Positions 1 to 9,730 are shown, numbered from the stretch's first letter. The stretch: 64,000 bases of DNA from Membranipora membranacea (GCA_914767715.1 OU612066.1:37482283-37546282); one strand, 5' to 3'. Numbers and translations are program-made. Notes: generated by a model from the sequence alone, not told the origin.

Positions 1-50
1 GGCCACCCGCGTCAGAGTCTTTGATGCTAACCGCTCGGCCATGCAAACTC
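1..50 (-). other. tRNA-like A-box fragment cut by the window edge
   Basis: Read on the minus strand, positions 44-1 begin GCATGGCCGAGCGGTTAGC, which fits the D-arm/A-box of a leucine- or serine-type tRNA (TGGCCGAGCGGTTAG). The next bases do not form a clean anticodon stem and the B-box would lie outside the window. It could be the head of a tRNA-derived SINE, a tRNA pseudogene, or chance. Only the A-box match is seen. Confidence 0.3.
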
Positions 51-543
51 GCTGTATTGCGGGCCGAAATGTGCGAGCTGAACCTTGGAGCTCAGGGCGA
101 TCTCGGAGGCAGTTCCATAGCTCGAAGCTAAGGCTAATTAGCCTCAGATCGACCTCACAACTACCATGGAAATGCAGTGATTGTCTTCTTGAGATGTTCT
201 GTGGATGTTAAACCTGATCTCATAATTGACATGGCATTTAATTTTCTGTTGGTAAACTTGAAAATGATACTTTGAGATTGTGATTTGATATATTGCATTT
301 ATAATAAACATTTCTAAGCATTATGCTGGTAATGTGTGTCAACAGTGAAGTCTCGTAATAAATACAGTGAATGGTTCCATAGTATATTCTTTAGATTGGC
401 GATGCCCAGTGATTGGGACAATTATTGTAAGTGTTTTAGATAATGCCCAATCCTTCACGTTGTCATCATTGACATACTTACAGCTACAAAATAAGTCAGT
501 TGATGTAAATCTCAATCCCTGGACCATCAATTCTATTCAAGTT
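51..543. other. non-coding stretch, nothing recognised
   Basis: No frame here shows a known motif, and the short ORF at 339-530 (minus) has no recognisable content. The sequence becomes AT-rich after about 220. No paired repeats were noticed. Confidence 0.5.
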
Positions 544-1240
544 TAAGGCCAAAATTTGTGGATGGAAACCTTACACCTTACACCTTTACACTTTCACCAA
601 AAATTGACCTGGTCTTACCATGTTACATCCAAAATTGACAAAGCCTTGAAAACACTATGGTTTTGTAGGCGGGCAATGAGAATGAGATGGAGGCTCAGAC
701 CCATCCAACTGTTATCGGTCCTGCAAAGCATCATCCATCCTTTATATTTACTTCACGGCATTGTTGTATGATGGGAGGCAACAACCAAAATCAACCTTAT
801 TACTGAAATATCCAAAATAAATAGATCAGCCCTAATGACTGCAACAGGGGCCTTTCGAACTACCCCAACCTTAGCTTTAGAGATCATCCTAAACATCCTT
901 CCCATTGAGATTGAGGCCCAGCAGCTTGCCATTAACAGCTGGTACAGACTGATCAGAACAGGCATAACACCCCAACCAAATCTGGGCCACCACACACTAA
1001 CTCATCCATCTGATTTAATAGGTAAACAACTTATATTTCCAAGTGATAAAGTCAGTTTTTTATACCAAGCAAAAGAGCAGTGGCTTGAGGAAAAAGTTGA
1101 CACTAACAAATATGATATATGCTCCTATACTGATGGGTCATCAAATGAACTGGGGGTTTGAGTGGGCATATTCACCAAGGTAAAAGATGAAGATGCTGAT
1201 CTCCAAAATTGACAGACTCAGATATCAGGGGGTTAGGGGA
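544..1240 (+). pseudogene. non-LTR retrotransposon fragment: end of reverse transcriptase plus start of RNase H
   Basis: One frame runs from about 556 to 1161 with a single TGA at 769-771, in a position where related proteins carry tryptophan (V-V-stop-W-E-A). The first part (LTWSYHVTSKIDKALKTLW) resembles the thumb region after the RT domain. The middle (MTATGAFRTTPTLALEIIL) matches the 'TGA.R.TP..ALE' stretch that precedes RNase H in Jockey/I/R1-type LINEs. YTDGSS at the end is the first catalytic block of RNase H. A second stop follows at 1159-1161. Both ends are truncated and no APE or fingers-palm region is present. It is a dead fragment; the clade is not certain. Confidence 0.72.
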
Positions 1241-1253
1241 TAAGGCACAACAA

Positions 1254-1306
1254 GTAAGTAAGTAGGTCAGTAAGTAAGTATGTAAGTAAGTAAGTAAGTA
1301 AGTAAG
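1254..1306 (+). repeat. (GTAA)n microsatellite
   Basis: About 13 imperfect GTAA units, with a few interruptions such as GTAGGTCA and GTAT. It lies between the LINE fragment and the hAT element. Confidence 0.9.
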
Positions 1307-1350
1307 GGAGCGGCATGGTTTTATTGTCGGCCAGTGTAAGATCAAAGTAA

Positions 1351-1372
1351 GATTACAACAGGGTTCTCAACC
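1351..1372 (+). repeat. hAT-1 left end: 8-bp target duplication and terminal inverted repeat
   Basis: GATTACAA (1351-1358) is followed by CAGGGTTCTCAACC. The same words occur in mirror form at 11257-11276. The start CAGGG is typical of hAT ends and 8 bp is the hAT target-site length. Confidence 0.8.
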
Positions 1373-1766
1373 TTTTGGGAAGCAAAATCCGAGCTCTCAG
1401 GTGCAAAGCACCTGAGCCAGGGCCGAAGCGCCGAGACAATTAGCTGGGGGGTTTGGGGGGACGCTGTAAGCCCCCCAACGGGGTCCGGGGCCGGCCGCCA
1501 ACGCATTTTCAATCATTTAGAGTAAAATATTGAAGCAGAATTGATAGAAATGATAGTGTTTGAGGGTTATATTTTCACCTATTGTTTTGGCAAATGTTTT
1601 AGAAAACTAGAAATATAAAACTATAACTATAACAATAAAACTGACTGAATACTGAGAATTTATTATGTAAGAGGTAGGGTAGTAGCACTAAATGTCGCCT
1701 ATAGTAATACATAGACTCTGCATGAAGCAGTTATTAAAAAGCTAAGAACTGGACTAATTGTTAATT

Positions 1767-2207
1767 TTATTTCTGATATTCACGGTTGTAGAGCATTGTC
1801 GAGGATTTGCATTTCTTTAATGTCTCTGGGGTTATGTCCAGCTCATATATCGGTGTCAGTTTGTTAACTTTAATGGCCAGAATCTTGTTGATGGAATCAA
1901 GATCTAGTCGATTTCTGGTGTCTGTGTGGACAGCTTTCAATAAACTGAACAGCCTCTCTGTACCACTGTTAGAGTTGGGGCAGCATAATAAGTAGGGAAG
2001 TATGGATTTAAGAACAGGTTTGTCAGCACCAACAACCTTACTGTAGAATCTATCGGTTGGAAGTGATAGGTTTTCATCAGAATACCTGGTGCCAAGTAGA
2101 TTCCTAACCTGATCTCTTACTTCCTGTGTGTCCATCTTCTCAAACATCGTAGGTGGTAGTACATGCTCGATCAGCTTCACAACTGCAATGTCACAGGAAT
2201 ATAACAA
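1767..2207 (-). pseudogene. hAT-1 transposase, C-terminal dimerisation exon
   Basis: The frame ends at 1767 and contains NSGTERLFSLLKAVHTDTRN followed by RLDLDSINKILAIKVN. This is the hAT C-terminal dimerisation region, whose family pattern is 'S....ER.FS....+..+R..L....+..+..+..N'. Upstream in the same frame are LLGTRYSDENLSLPTDRFYS and YLLCCPNS, usual for the ZMYM/ZBED-like hAT branch. The first residues of the frame (MLYSCDIA) are probably intronic; the exon likely starts near 2190. It is the last exon of the gene whose other exons lie at 2314-2678, 2910-3200, 9079-9309 and 9731-10324. Confidence 0.78.
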
Positions 2208-2313
2208 TTAAATAATAGTCATTTTTATCAACCTTATTGTATTAGCAGCTTTGGATTAGTATTGCACTGGCCCAAGGATTGGCTATCAATGTATACCACT
2301 CTTTTGTCACATC

Positions 2314-2678
2314 CTAGAATGTACAGTCTGAAACAGAGGTATTTGTGAGTGTTGGTGGATGCATGAACAAGTATAGCTTCATCTGATCAAATGGCAGGGT
2401 CTTCAACATCTTAGTGAGGAAGGCTTCTATCCACTCCGTACATGATGTTATTATAGAAGTGATCAACTCAGTGGATGAGTCATCACCCATAGCTGTGATA
2501 GCTATACGAGCCTTCTGGCCGACATCAATGTCTCTCTCAGGCAGAAGAGACACATCTGGTAGTTTTCTCGACTCCACCATATCGGCAACATCCATTGGTC
2601 TCATGATCCGCCCTGCCAATGACCTTAGGAGTTTCTCTGTTGCTTTGAGGGCAACATCAACCACGTGCTTTTCACTCT
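2314..2678 (-). pseudogene. hAT-1 transposase, internal exon
   Basis: An acceptor (TTTTCAG, minus strand) precedes SEKHVVDVALKATEKLLRSL, and the frame continues with SRKLPDVSLLPERDIDVGQK. It joins in frame to the preceding exon ending ...YNKTFQ. This part is the helical insertion of the hAT catalytic core. I recognise it by position and by similarity to hAT proteins of the SCAND3/ZMYM-like type, not by catalytic residues. Confidence 0.65.
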
Positions 2679-2909
2679 GAAAATAAAATCATACATTACC
2701 AATAGGCATGAGAGCTTGAGTAATATTATGGGTAGCCTAATTAATAAGTATTAGAGATTAAGGAAGTGATAATCACTCATTCTGTTTAATTTGGGTTACC
2801 ATATGATTACACTGAATGTAAAAGAATTTATAAATCGTATACAATTTCAGAACATCTCAATAAAGCTTGCTTCATTTATGCAGATGTTGAATGGAGCATA
2901 ATAGCTCAC

Positions 2910-3200
2910 CTGGAACGTTTTGTTGTATGTATCTATGGAAGGTAGTACATCCTCTAAGAAAAGAAGTATTGGCAGTGTCTTGGGATCCTCTAGCTTCTTC
3001 AGGATTGGTTTGACCTTTTTCTCGTTACCAGGTGCATCTCGAAAGTAGGAGCGAAACGGCTCAAAATGATTTATGAGCCTACTAATGCATGGTTTCATGG
3101 AAAGCCATCGGGTAGGGCAGTGTTTGATGATAGAGCTGTACTCAAGATCATCGTAGAACTTGAAGTAATCTTTGAACTCCTCAAGCTTTGCTGGACTAAA
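2910..3200 (-). pseudogene. hAT-1 transposase, core exon with CPTRWLS motif
   Basis: The open frame reads PAKLEEFKDYFKFYDDLEYS, then IIKHCPTRWLSMKPCISRLI, then FRSYFRDAPGNEKKV. The C.TRWLS motif is a strong mark of the hAT RNase H-like core. The exon ends at a good donor (CCAG|GTGAGC on the minus strand; intron starts at 2909). Its 5' end lies about 110 bp from the left border of the nested LTIR-1 element, so the nested element entered the intron or exon border upstream of this exon. Confidence 0.75.
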
Positions 3201-3390
3201 ATCAATATAATATATTATATGAAATGTTAATATATTACAACAATATCATTAAATTAACGAATAATAGTATACAATGTGTTGCATTGTTTTGACCATAGTT
3301 ATCTCTCATAGGCCAGAAGCAGCCTAGCTCTAAGTGCTCTGAAAAAAAGTGGCACGGACAATTTTTGATGGCAGGAAAAAAACAAGTGTT

Positions 3391-5815
3391 TCTAGGGTAA
3401 AAAAGTGTGCTGAATCCAAAAATGAGGGTGTACCCGGCTGTAGCGGTCATCGTCAGCGGCAGCGTGGCAGTATATGGCAGCATATCACAAATTTTCAATA
3501 AATCGCATTTAGTTAGTAAAGATTGTAGTGTTTGTTACAGCCAACAGAGAACAAGAATATATCTGTTTCTAGGGTGAAAAAGTGTGCTGAATCCAAAAAT
3601 GAGGGTGTACCCGGTTGTATTGGTCATTGTCAGCGACAGCGCGGCAGCATATGCCACATCTTTTACAAATTCTCATTTAGTTAGTTAAAATTGTAGTGTT
3701 TGATACAGTCAACGGTCAACAGTGAACAAGAGTAATATGTTTCTAGAGTAAAAAAGTGTGCTGAATCCAAAAATGAGGGTGTACCCGGTTGTAGCGGTCA
3801 TCGTCAGCGGCAGCGTGGCAGCATATCACAAATTTTCAATAAATCGCATTTAGTTAGTAAAGATTGTAGTGTTTGTTACAGCCAACAGAGAACAAGAATA
3901 TATCTGTTTCTAGGGTAAAAAAGTGTGCTGAATCCAAAAATGAGGGTGTACCCGGTTGTATTGGTCATTGTCAGCGGCAGCGCGGCAGCATATGCCACAT
4001 CTTTTAAAAATTCTCATTTAGTTAGTTAAAACTGTAGTGTTTGATAAAGTCAACTGTCAACAGAGAACAAGAATAATATGTTTTTAGAGTAGAAAAGTGT
4101 GCTGAATCCAAAAATGAGGGTGTACCTGGTTGTAGCGGTCATCATCAGCGGCAGCGTGGCAGTATATGGCAGCATGTCCCAAAATTTTCAACCAAGCGCT
4201 TTAAGTTAGTGAATATTTTAGTGTTTGATACAGCCAACAGAGAACAAGAATAATGTTTCTAGAGTAAAAAAGTGTGCTGAATCCAAAAATGAGGGTGTAC
4301 CCGGTTGTAGCGGTCATCGTCAGCGGCAGCGTGGGAGCAAATCCGACTTTTTTTTACAAATTCGCTTCTACTTAGTAAAAATTGTGGCATTTGATACAGT
4401 CAACGGTCAACAGAGAACAAGTTTAATATGTTTCTAGTGTAAAAAAGTGTGCTGAATCCAAAAATGAGGGTGTACCTGGTTGTAGGGGTCATCAACAGCG
4501 GCAGCGTGGCAGTTTATGGCAGCATGTCCCAAAATTTTCAACCAAGCGCTTTTAGTTAGTGAATATTTTAGTGTTTGATACAGCCAACAGAGAACAAGAA
4601 TATATATGTTTCTAGGGTAAAAAAGGGTGCTGAATTCAAAAATGAGGGTGTACCCAGTTGTATCAGTCATTGTCAGCGGCAGCGTGGGAGCAAATCTGAC
4701 TTTTTTTACAAATTCACTTCTACTAAGTGAAAATTGTGGCATTTGATACAGTCAACAGTCAACAGAGAACAAGATTAATATGCTTCTAGTGTAAAAAAGT
4801 GTGCTGAATCCAAAAATGAGGGTGTACCTGGTTGTAGGGGTCATCATCAGCGGCAGCGTGGCAGTTTATGGCAGCATGTCCCAAAATTTTCAACCAAGCG
4901 CTTTTAGTTAGTGAATATTTTAGTGTTTCATACAGCCAACAGAGAACAAGAATATATATGTTTCTAGGGTAAAAAAGGGTGCTGAATTCAAAAATGAGGG
5001 TGTACCCAGTTGTATCAGTCATTGTCAGCGGCAGCGTGGGAGCAGATCTGACTTTGTTTTACAAATTCACTTCTACTAAGTGAAAATTGTGGCATTTGAT
5101 ACAGTCAACAGTCAACAGAGAACAAGATTAATATGCTTCTAGTGTAAAAAAGTGTGCTGAATCCAAAAATGAGGGTGTACCTGGTTGTAGGGGTCATCAT
5201 CAGCGGCAGCGTGGCAGTTTATGGCAGCATGTCCCAAAATTTTCAACCAAGCGCTTTTAGTTAGTGAATATTTTAGTGTTTCATACAGCCAACAGAGAAC
5301 AAGAATATATATGTTTCTAGGGTAAAAAAGGGTGCTGAATTCAAAAATGAGGGTGTACCCAGTTGTATCAGTCATTGTCAGCGGCAGCGTGGGAGCAGAT
5401 CTGACTTTGTTTTACAAATTCACTTCTACTAAGTGAAAATTGTGGCATTTGATACAGTCAACAGTCAACAGAGAACAAGATTAATATGCTTCTAGTGTAA
5501 AAAAGTGTGCTGAATCCAAAAATGAGGGTGTTCCCGGTTATAGTGGTCATCATCAGCGGCAGCGTGGCAGTATATGACAGCATATCCCAAATTATTCAAT
5601 AAAGAGCTTTAAGTTAGTGAAGATTTTAGTGTTCGATACAGCCAACAGAGAACGAGAATATAAATGTTTCTAGGGTAAAAAAGGGTGCTGAATTAACAAA
5701 TAAGGGTGTACCCGGTTGTATCAGTCATTGTCAGCGGCAGCATCTCACAAATTTTTCACAAAATCACTTTTAGTTAGTGAAAATTGTAGTACTTTTTGTT
5801 ACAGTCAACAAGAAC
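3391..5815 (+). repeat. satellite array, 14 units of about 175 bp with a ~352-bp dimeric higher-order period
   Basis: The word TCTAGgGTAaAAAAGtGtGC (lower case = variable) starts units at 3391, 3568, 3742, 3909, 4083, 4258, 4433, 4611, 4785, 4963, 5138, 5316, 5491 and 5669. Odd and even units differ: in the later part odd ones have CTGGTTGTAGGGGTCATCAT, even ones CCCAGTTGTATCAGTCATTG. Pairs starting at 4433, 4785 and 5138 are nearly identical, so amplification in this part acted on dimers. Each unit contains GGGTGTACCxxGTTGTAxxxGTCAT, also found inside the ends of the related element LTIR-2. Repeated 78-aa frames on the minus strand here are by-products. Confidence 0.93.
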
Positions 5816-5828
5816 TTTTATTAGTTGG

Positions 5829-6621
5829 TCACTCATTTTCCTCATCCTCATCATCCTCGTCTCCGCCAGCCTCCTCCTCCTCATCAAGACTGTTCTCTCT
5901 GAAAGCTGTATTTGCAGCTTGCTTCAAAGCAAGTGCTGTTTCGAGCCTAATAATTGAGTCATAGCTGCAAGAATGACCAAATCCATGAATAAGTTTGGCT
6001 AGCAATTTAGACCCAGTCATATGCCTCACTGTTAGGCCGATGGCTAAAGACTTAGGAGTAACAGCAGCACCTTTGGAGCTTAGCTGTACAATGTCTTGGG
6101 CTAAGCTGAGAATTTTTAGGCGAACAGAGGCGTCCAAATTATAGTAGGTGTTCCAGTCACAGACCACATCAGCATGACCTGTCGTCATAGCTAGAAAATT
6201 AAATAGTGGTGGCGGAACAAATTCGACACAGGCCTCAGCGTTAAGGTTGTCTGCAGTAGGTGGCCAGGGGATCTCAACTTTTTGGGTTTGATCTATATAC
6301 AAACGGAGTGAAATTGCTGCCTGATTGAGTTGATATTGATTGGATTGGGTTACACTATTGAAAGGGATTTCCTCATCACATGAGCTGGCAGTGTAGACCT
6401 CGCTCAAGAGGCTGGATGTGTTTGTGAGTACTGATGTATCAGTCACTAAATCAGTCAAAACTGCATTGCTGCTCGTCACTATATCACCATGAGAAGGATC
6501 AGAGGCTTGATGAAAACTAAGGCGGCCTTTAAACTCTCTCTTCAGGCGGTAGACAAAAGCTTGATGAAAACTAAGGCGGCCTTTAAACTCTCTCTTCAGG
6601 CGGTAGACAAAAGCTTTTCGG
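5829..6621 (-). CDS. LTIR-1 gene, last exon (uncharacterised invertebrate family)
   Basis: The exon follows an acceptor TTTTTACAG (minus strand, 6625-6622) and ends with a stop at 5829. It contains AEACVEFVPPPLFNFLAMTT, then LKILSLAQDIVQLSSKGAAV, then TPKSLAIGLTVRHMTGSKLL and KLIHGFGHSCSYDSI. From memory, the pattern 'VPP.L.NFL..., .LS..QD......G...TPK...L.LTV+HLTGS..L..LLN+.GH..SY' marks a large family of hypothetical proteins in cnidarians and molluscs. Those usually continue well past this point; here the frame ends in an acidic tail (EEEEAGGDEDDEDEE), so the C-terminal part seems lost. An 18-residue block (AFVYRLKREFKGRLSFHQ) is duplicated in tandem near the start. The ATG at 6656 lies in the intron. 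Confidence 0.62.
6505..6612 (-). repeat. 54-bp in-frame tandem duplication in the LTIR-1 gene
   Basis: Positions 6505-6558 and 6559-6612 are identical, adding 18 codons without shifting the frame. The perfect identity suggests a recent event. Confidence 0.92.
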
Positions 6622-6784
6622 CTGTAAAAAGATGATATTTTTGTCTTAAAGCACAATACATGTTAGTCCGAGGAAGAAAAAGATTTTGACATGACTTTTC
6701 ATATTTTTTTAATTAATCCTAATCTAACAAGACCAAAGTTTGATCAATGCATTTGAGTGTTCTCAAAACCGCAGGTTGATAATG

Positions 6785-6883
6785 CTTGCACAATGCAACT
6801 TCAACCTGGGAACCCCAGTCTCGCAAGATTTTATCGCCCTGATCTCACTGGGAATTCCAGGAAATTGCATTGTGGGATACTAG
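6785..6883. repeat. imperfect inverted repeat around the CACAATGC motif
   Basis: CACAATGCAACTTCAACCTG at the left pairs imperfectly with the right side, which ends AAATTGCATTGTGGG. The same motif occurs inside both ends of LTIR-2 (53580-53610 and 55070-55100). It is probably a piece of end sequence captured in an intron of the LTIR-1 gene. Confidence 0.55.
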
Positions 6884-6911
6884 TATATATAAATATATAT
6901 CATAGTCTTAC

Positions 6912-7070
6912 CTGGTCTCATCTTCTCTGTTATCTCTACGTAGTTTATTATATAAGCCAAGTAAATCAGATACAGTGTAAGAACCCTTCTCGCGCTCTAT
7001 CTTTGAGCTGACCAGGTCCTCAAGTTGTAGCCATGATGCAGATCTCACAAAGCGAGCTTTTGATTTAGAT
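6912..7070 (-). CDS. LTIR-1 gene, exon 4
   Basis: Acceptor GTTTTAG (minus strand) and donor CCAG|GTAAGA enclose an open frame with SKSKARFVRSASWLQLEDLV and GSYTVSDLLGLYNKLRRDN. It follows the zinc-binding-like exons 2 and 3 and precedes the last exon. No function is recognised for this part. It was read from splice sites; no ATG-initiated frame covers it. Confidence 0.55.
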
Positions 7071-7239
7071 CTAAAACAATTGGTATAACAATTTTACAGC
7101 ACTTCATATGAACTCATCTCTACGCCCAAGTGAACTTGTTAACAATTTTCAAAGAGGGACAGCATAGGAATGTAACACACATAATGTTGAGCCAGACAAA
7201 TGACAATGATAAGTGGCAAACAGATTTCATAGTTTTTAC

Positions 7240-7360
7240 CTGAGCTGGTTCGTAACAGTTGCGATATAATTCTTGTGGCATGCACGATGATATCTCATTT
7301 CACGGGCAACAGGATCTCCTAACTGAAAACTTGACAACAGCTTTGTGTCATTCTTGGCTT
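7240..7360 (-). CDS. LTIR-1 gene, exon 3 (second half of a putative Cys/His zinc motif)
   Basis: Between acceptor GCCGCAG and donor CTCAG|GTAAAA the frame reads AKNDTKLLSSFQLGDPVARE, then MRYHRACHKNYIATVT. YHRACHKNY fits the 'KYH+.CY..YT' motif that follows the CxxC exon in the uncharacterised family. With CVIC of exon 2 it would form a CCHC-like metal site (inference). Confidence 0.6.
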
Positions 7361-7584
7361 CTGCGGCAGGAAGTAAACCCCCTAAGTAGAAGGATAATAT
7401 TTTTGAAAGCTGGCTCTCTCACTGATATATCATACGTCTCCAGATAGTTATGATTGATGCAGCTTAGATCATACAACACATGTAATTGCAAAAGTTCCCT
7501 CAATAAATCAATATTCAACCCTACAGAGGATGCAGAAGGCAGAATAAAACCTGAGATTATGATGTAGCAGTTTATTGTACTTAC

Positions 7585-7747
7585 CAGCATCTAAAGTCTC
7601 AGCTCTAGAGGTCGGTAGTTTCTTGCGGTTTTTGTACTTCTCCTTATTACATATGACACAGGTAGAAGAGAATGTCTGAGGCTTACTAGTACTCGGTTCT
7701 GAAGACCTGAGTTTCTTTGGGCTTGGCAAATTGGCTCCATCCTCATT
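7585..7747 (-). CDS. LTIR-1 gene, exon 2 (CxxC motif)
   Basis: The exon lies between acceptor TTTTTAAG and donor GATGCTG|GTAAGTA on the minus strand. It encodes a Ser/Pro/Lys-rich stretch, then FSSTCVICNKEKYKNRKKLP and TSRAETLDAG. CVIC plus the 'K.....T.DAG' tail resembles the cysteine block of the uncharacterised family. Reading beyond 7585 enters the intron. Confidence 0.6.
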
Positions 7748-7869
7748 CTTAAAAACAGGATATTATTAGAGCAGGGTTAATGAGTAGCAATTACAAGGGT
7801 CAATCAATCAAGACTGAAAAAAATTGAAGGCATCTCAGATTTTCCAACTATGATTTAATTAAGTGTTGT

Positions 7870-7958
7870 GATCATTCTGTGATAAATAATAGAGTTCTAT
7901 CAAGGAGTAAAAGTCTTTTACTCCTTGATAGAAATCTCTTATTTATCACAGAATGATC
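7870..7958. repeat. near-perfect 89-bp hairpin in an LTIR-1 intron
   Basis: The 44-base left arm (GATCATTCTGTGATAAATAA...) and 44-base right arm pair around one central T at 7914, with a few mismatches in the middle (TAGAG versus AGAGAT). It lies in the intron between exons 1 and 2 of the LTIR-1 gene. It could be a foldback scar, a cruciform-prone site, or a small-RNA precursor. Confidence 0.9.
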
Positions 7959-8117
7959 TTCTTGGCCCAAACACTATCTCTGACTGAGAGCAACGTCACA
8001 CAAAGTTTCATATCGGTTCAAACAAAGCAACACAAGGTGGTCTTCCATACAGCACCGTGGCCATCAATTAATACCTTGAGAGTAAATCCTGAATCATGAG
8101 CATGTTCTATACATACC

Positions 8118-8388
8118 TTTCTCTTCATGGCACTTTCCTTGGCTCTTTCTAGCTTGGATTTAGAAAATCTGAACATACAAAGACGATGGTATTTATAGGT
8201 AATACATTCATCCATTGTGACTGTCATTGTCAATAGAATAGATTTTTGGCAATGAATGAAGCATTCCGGCTCTTTCCCAGTTTCACCCACTCTTTAGCCA
8301 CATATTTGAGTTCTGCAAGCTTTGAGGCTGACAAAACGACACTCTCGGCTGCTTCATCTACTTTCTCATAGTGAATAATACACTCCAT
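8118..8388 (-). pseudogene. LTIR-1 gene, putative first exon with a frameshift
   Basis: An ATG at 8388 (minus) opens MECIIHYEKVDEAAESVVLS, then SKLAELKYVAKEWVKLGKS, ending at TAT-TGA. In another frame the sequence continues CITYKYHRLCMFRFSKSKLE up to a donor AAG|GTATGT at 8117. The join needs a shift of frame, so this copy is probably broken here, or a short intron was missed. YKYHRLC resembles the H-C motif of exon 3. Confidence 0.45.
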
Positions 8389-8395
8389 AATGTTA

Positions 8396-9078
8396 GTCAA
8401 AGTGATACCGTCATTTTGTTAGACATGTTCATGCTTCCTTGTATTATGTCATCTGCTAAAGCATGAGAGTTGAATTTAACAAAGGCTGGGCGTAAGTCAA
8501 TAGCACCGTACAAAGATGCATTATTAATATTTGCTATGTCAATGCCAAATTCAAGTTGATGCGATTGAGTATTTTATAAATAGATTTCTTTATTATCACA
8601 CTGATGATTGGTCCTCTATACAAGTAGGTCAGCTTGAGGATTTATGTTCCCTTCATTTAAATTGAAAACGAATTGCCATTTATTTTCAAAATATGACCAC
8701 TACAACTGGGTACACCCGGTGAATTTTACAGAACATATATTGATGTAGTATAAAAAGTGATCGGAATCCTGCCATCAAATATTGTCCGTGCCATAACAAC
8801 TTAGGCTATAGCTGCTTCTGGCCTATCATAAGTACCAGGATGCAAAACACTAGGGAGTTGTCCTATTAATGGGTAAGGGACACAATAACCAGAACAGTGG
8901 CTTGATTTATATTTAGACGAAGCCTAGATCAAGGACTTTCAGATGAAAGTCCTTGCCTAGATGACGATAGGTCTCAGGCAATATACAACTGACGATGTAC
9001 CTGTGTGATTGAGTATTATAAAGAAATCAGATGTAGTTTGTTATTAATCTGTATTTTGTTATTAGTGGATGCAGTTAC
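8396..9078. other. right part of LTIR-1 and hAT-1 intron; no gene
   Basis: 8396-8825 is the non-coding right flank and terminal region of LTIR-1, with the GGCACGGACAAT block inverted near 8790. 8829-9078 is intron of hAT-1. A short hairpin (CAAGGACTTTC / GAAAGTCCTTG) lies at 8930-8956. Confidence 0.6.
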
Positions 9079-9309
9079 CTGTTGTCAAAGTAGAAGTAAA
9101 TGTTTACAAGTAGCTGGTCAACATCAAAGGGCAGAGTTTTCATGGCAGCGACATTGCACAAGTTCGTCAAGTGGCATATACAACCTAAATCAATCACCGT
9201 CGGCTGCTTCTCCCTGGTCTTAGTGATAACACCCTTATTCCCTCCTTTCATCACGTTACAGTTGTCACTTTCAAACGACATGACATTAGCCCATGGTATA
9301 TTCTTTGAT
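9079..9309 (-). pseudogene. hAT-1 transposase, exon with the CxCH catalytic-core motif
   Basis: Acceptor GTTATTTAG and donor AACAG|GTAACT (minus strand) bound a frame with SFESDNCNVMKGG, then IDLGCICHLTNLCNVAAMKT and LPFDVDQLLVNIYFYF. The 'SD.CNVM.G' and 'GC.CH..NL....A.K.LP...D.LL..IY..F' patterns are those of the RNase H-like core in SCAND3/ZMYM-type hAT proteins. It precedes the CPTRWLS exon; LTIR-1 sits in the intron between them. Confidence 0.75.
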
Positions 9310-9730
9310 CTAAATAACGAAATATGTATAATATCTATAGATATGTACGAGTTAATCGAATGGAAGAAAATATAGTAATCCATGTAAATGATTTTGAGTA
9401 AGATGAATCAGTATCCTTTGTATTAATAAGTGATATAAGGGCATATTCAGGTTCGGAGATTGGAATGAATGTTGATCAGTACAATCAAAAATATCGGAGT
9501 TTTTTGTATAAATGTATAAAAAGAACCTTCTATTAAAATCACATTAGCATAAATTTAACAGAGGCTGTGTTCATATAGGCATCACGGTATATTTACGTAC
9601 AAGTTAACCTGCATGCTCATTGATGCAAGCCCTACCAGCCATGTGATCGTTAAATTGGTGGGAGTTTATATAATTTTAAAAGTGATCTTGTTTATCACAG
9701 CTTGGACAGATTAACCCTGCTATTATCTAC

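Larger units (their letters stand above)
3309..8825 (-). mobile_element. LTIR-1: element with inverted ends, satellite array and unassigned five-exon gene
   Basis: Left end TAGGCCAGAAGCAGCCTAGC (3309 on) and right end (8825 backwards) TAGGCCAGAAGCAGCTATAG are inverted copies. Further in, both carry the GGCACGGACAAT...TTTGATGGCAGGA block. TCA occurs immediately outside each end (3306-3308 and 8826-8828), a possible 3-bp target duplication. The left TIR is only about 75 bp before the satellite begins; the right end matches LTIR-2 over at least 130 bp. Inside are the satellite (3391-5815) and a minus-strand gene (8388-5829). I cannot place it in a known superfamily. It has no recognised catalytic domain and may be a truncated copy. 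Confidence 0.72.

Noticed and set aside
4434-5375. Three nearly identical 78-102-aa frames on the minus strand
   Set aside because: They recur because the satellite dimer repeats at 352-353 bp; the translation has no protein signature.
3391-5815. Regularly spaced repeats that could suggest a CRISPR array
   Set aside because: The whole ~175-bp unit is repeated, including the 'spacers'; the sequence is eukaryotic; there are no cas genes.
6622-6656. ATG at 6656 as start of the LTIR-1 gene
   Set aside because: A good splice acceptor at 6625-6622 and upstream exons with family motifs show that the frame before 6621 is intron.
8928-8958. Hairpin CAAGGACTTTC/GAAAGTCCTTG as a terminator
   Set aside because: This is animal DNA inside a hAT intron; a bacterial-type terminator has no meaning here, and the stem is short.
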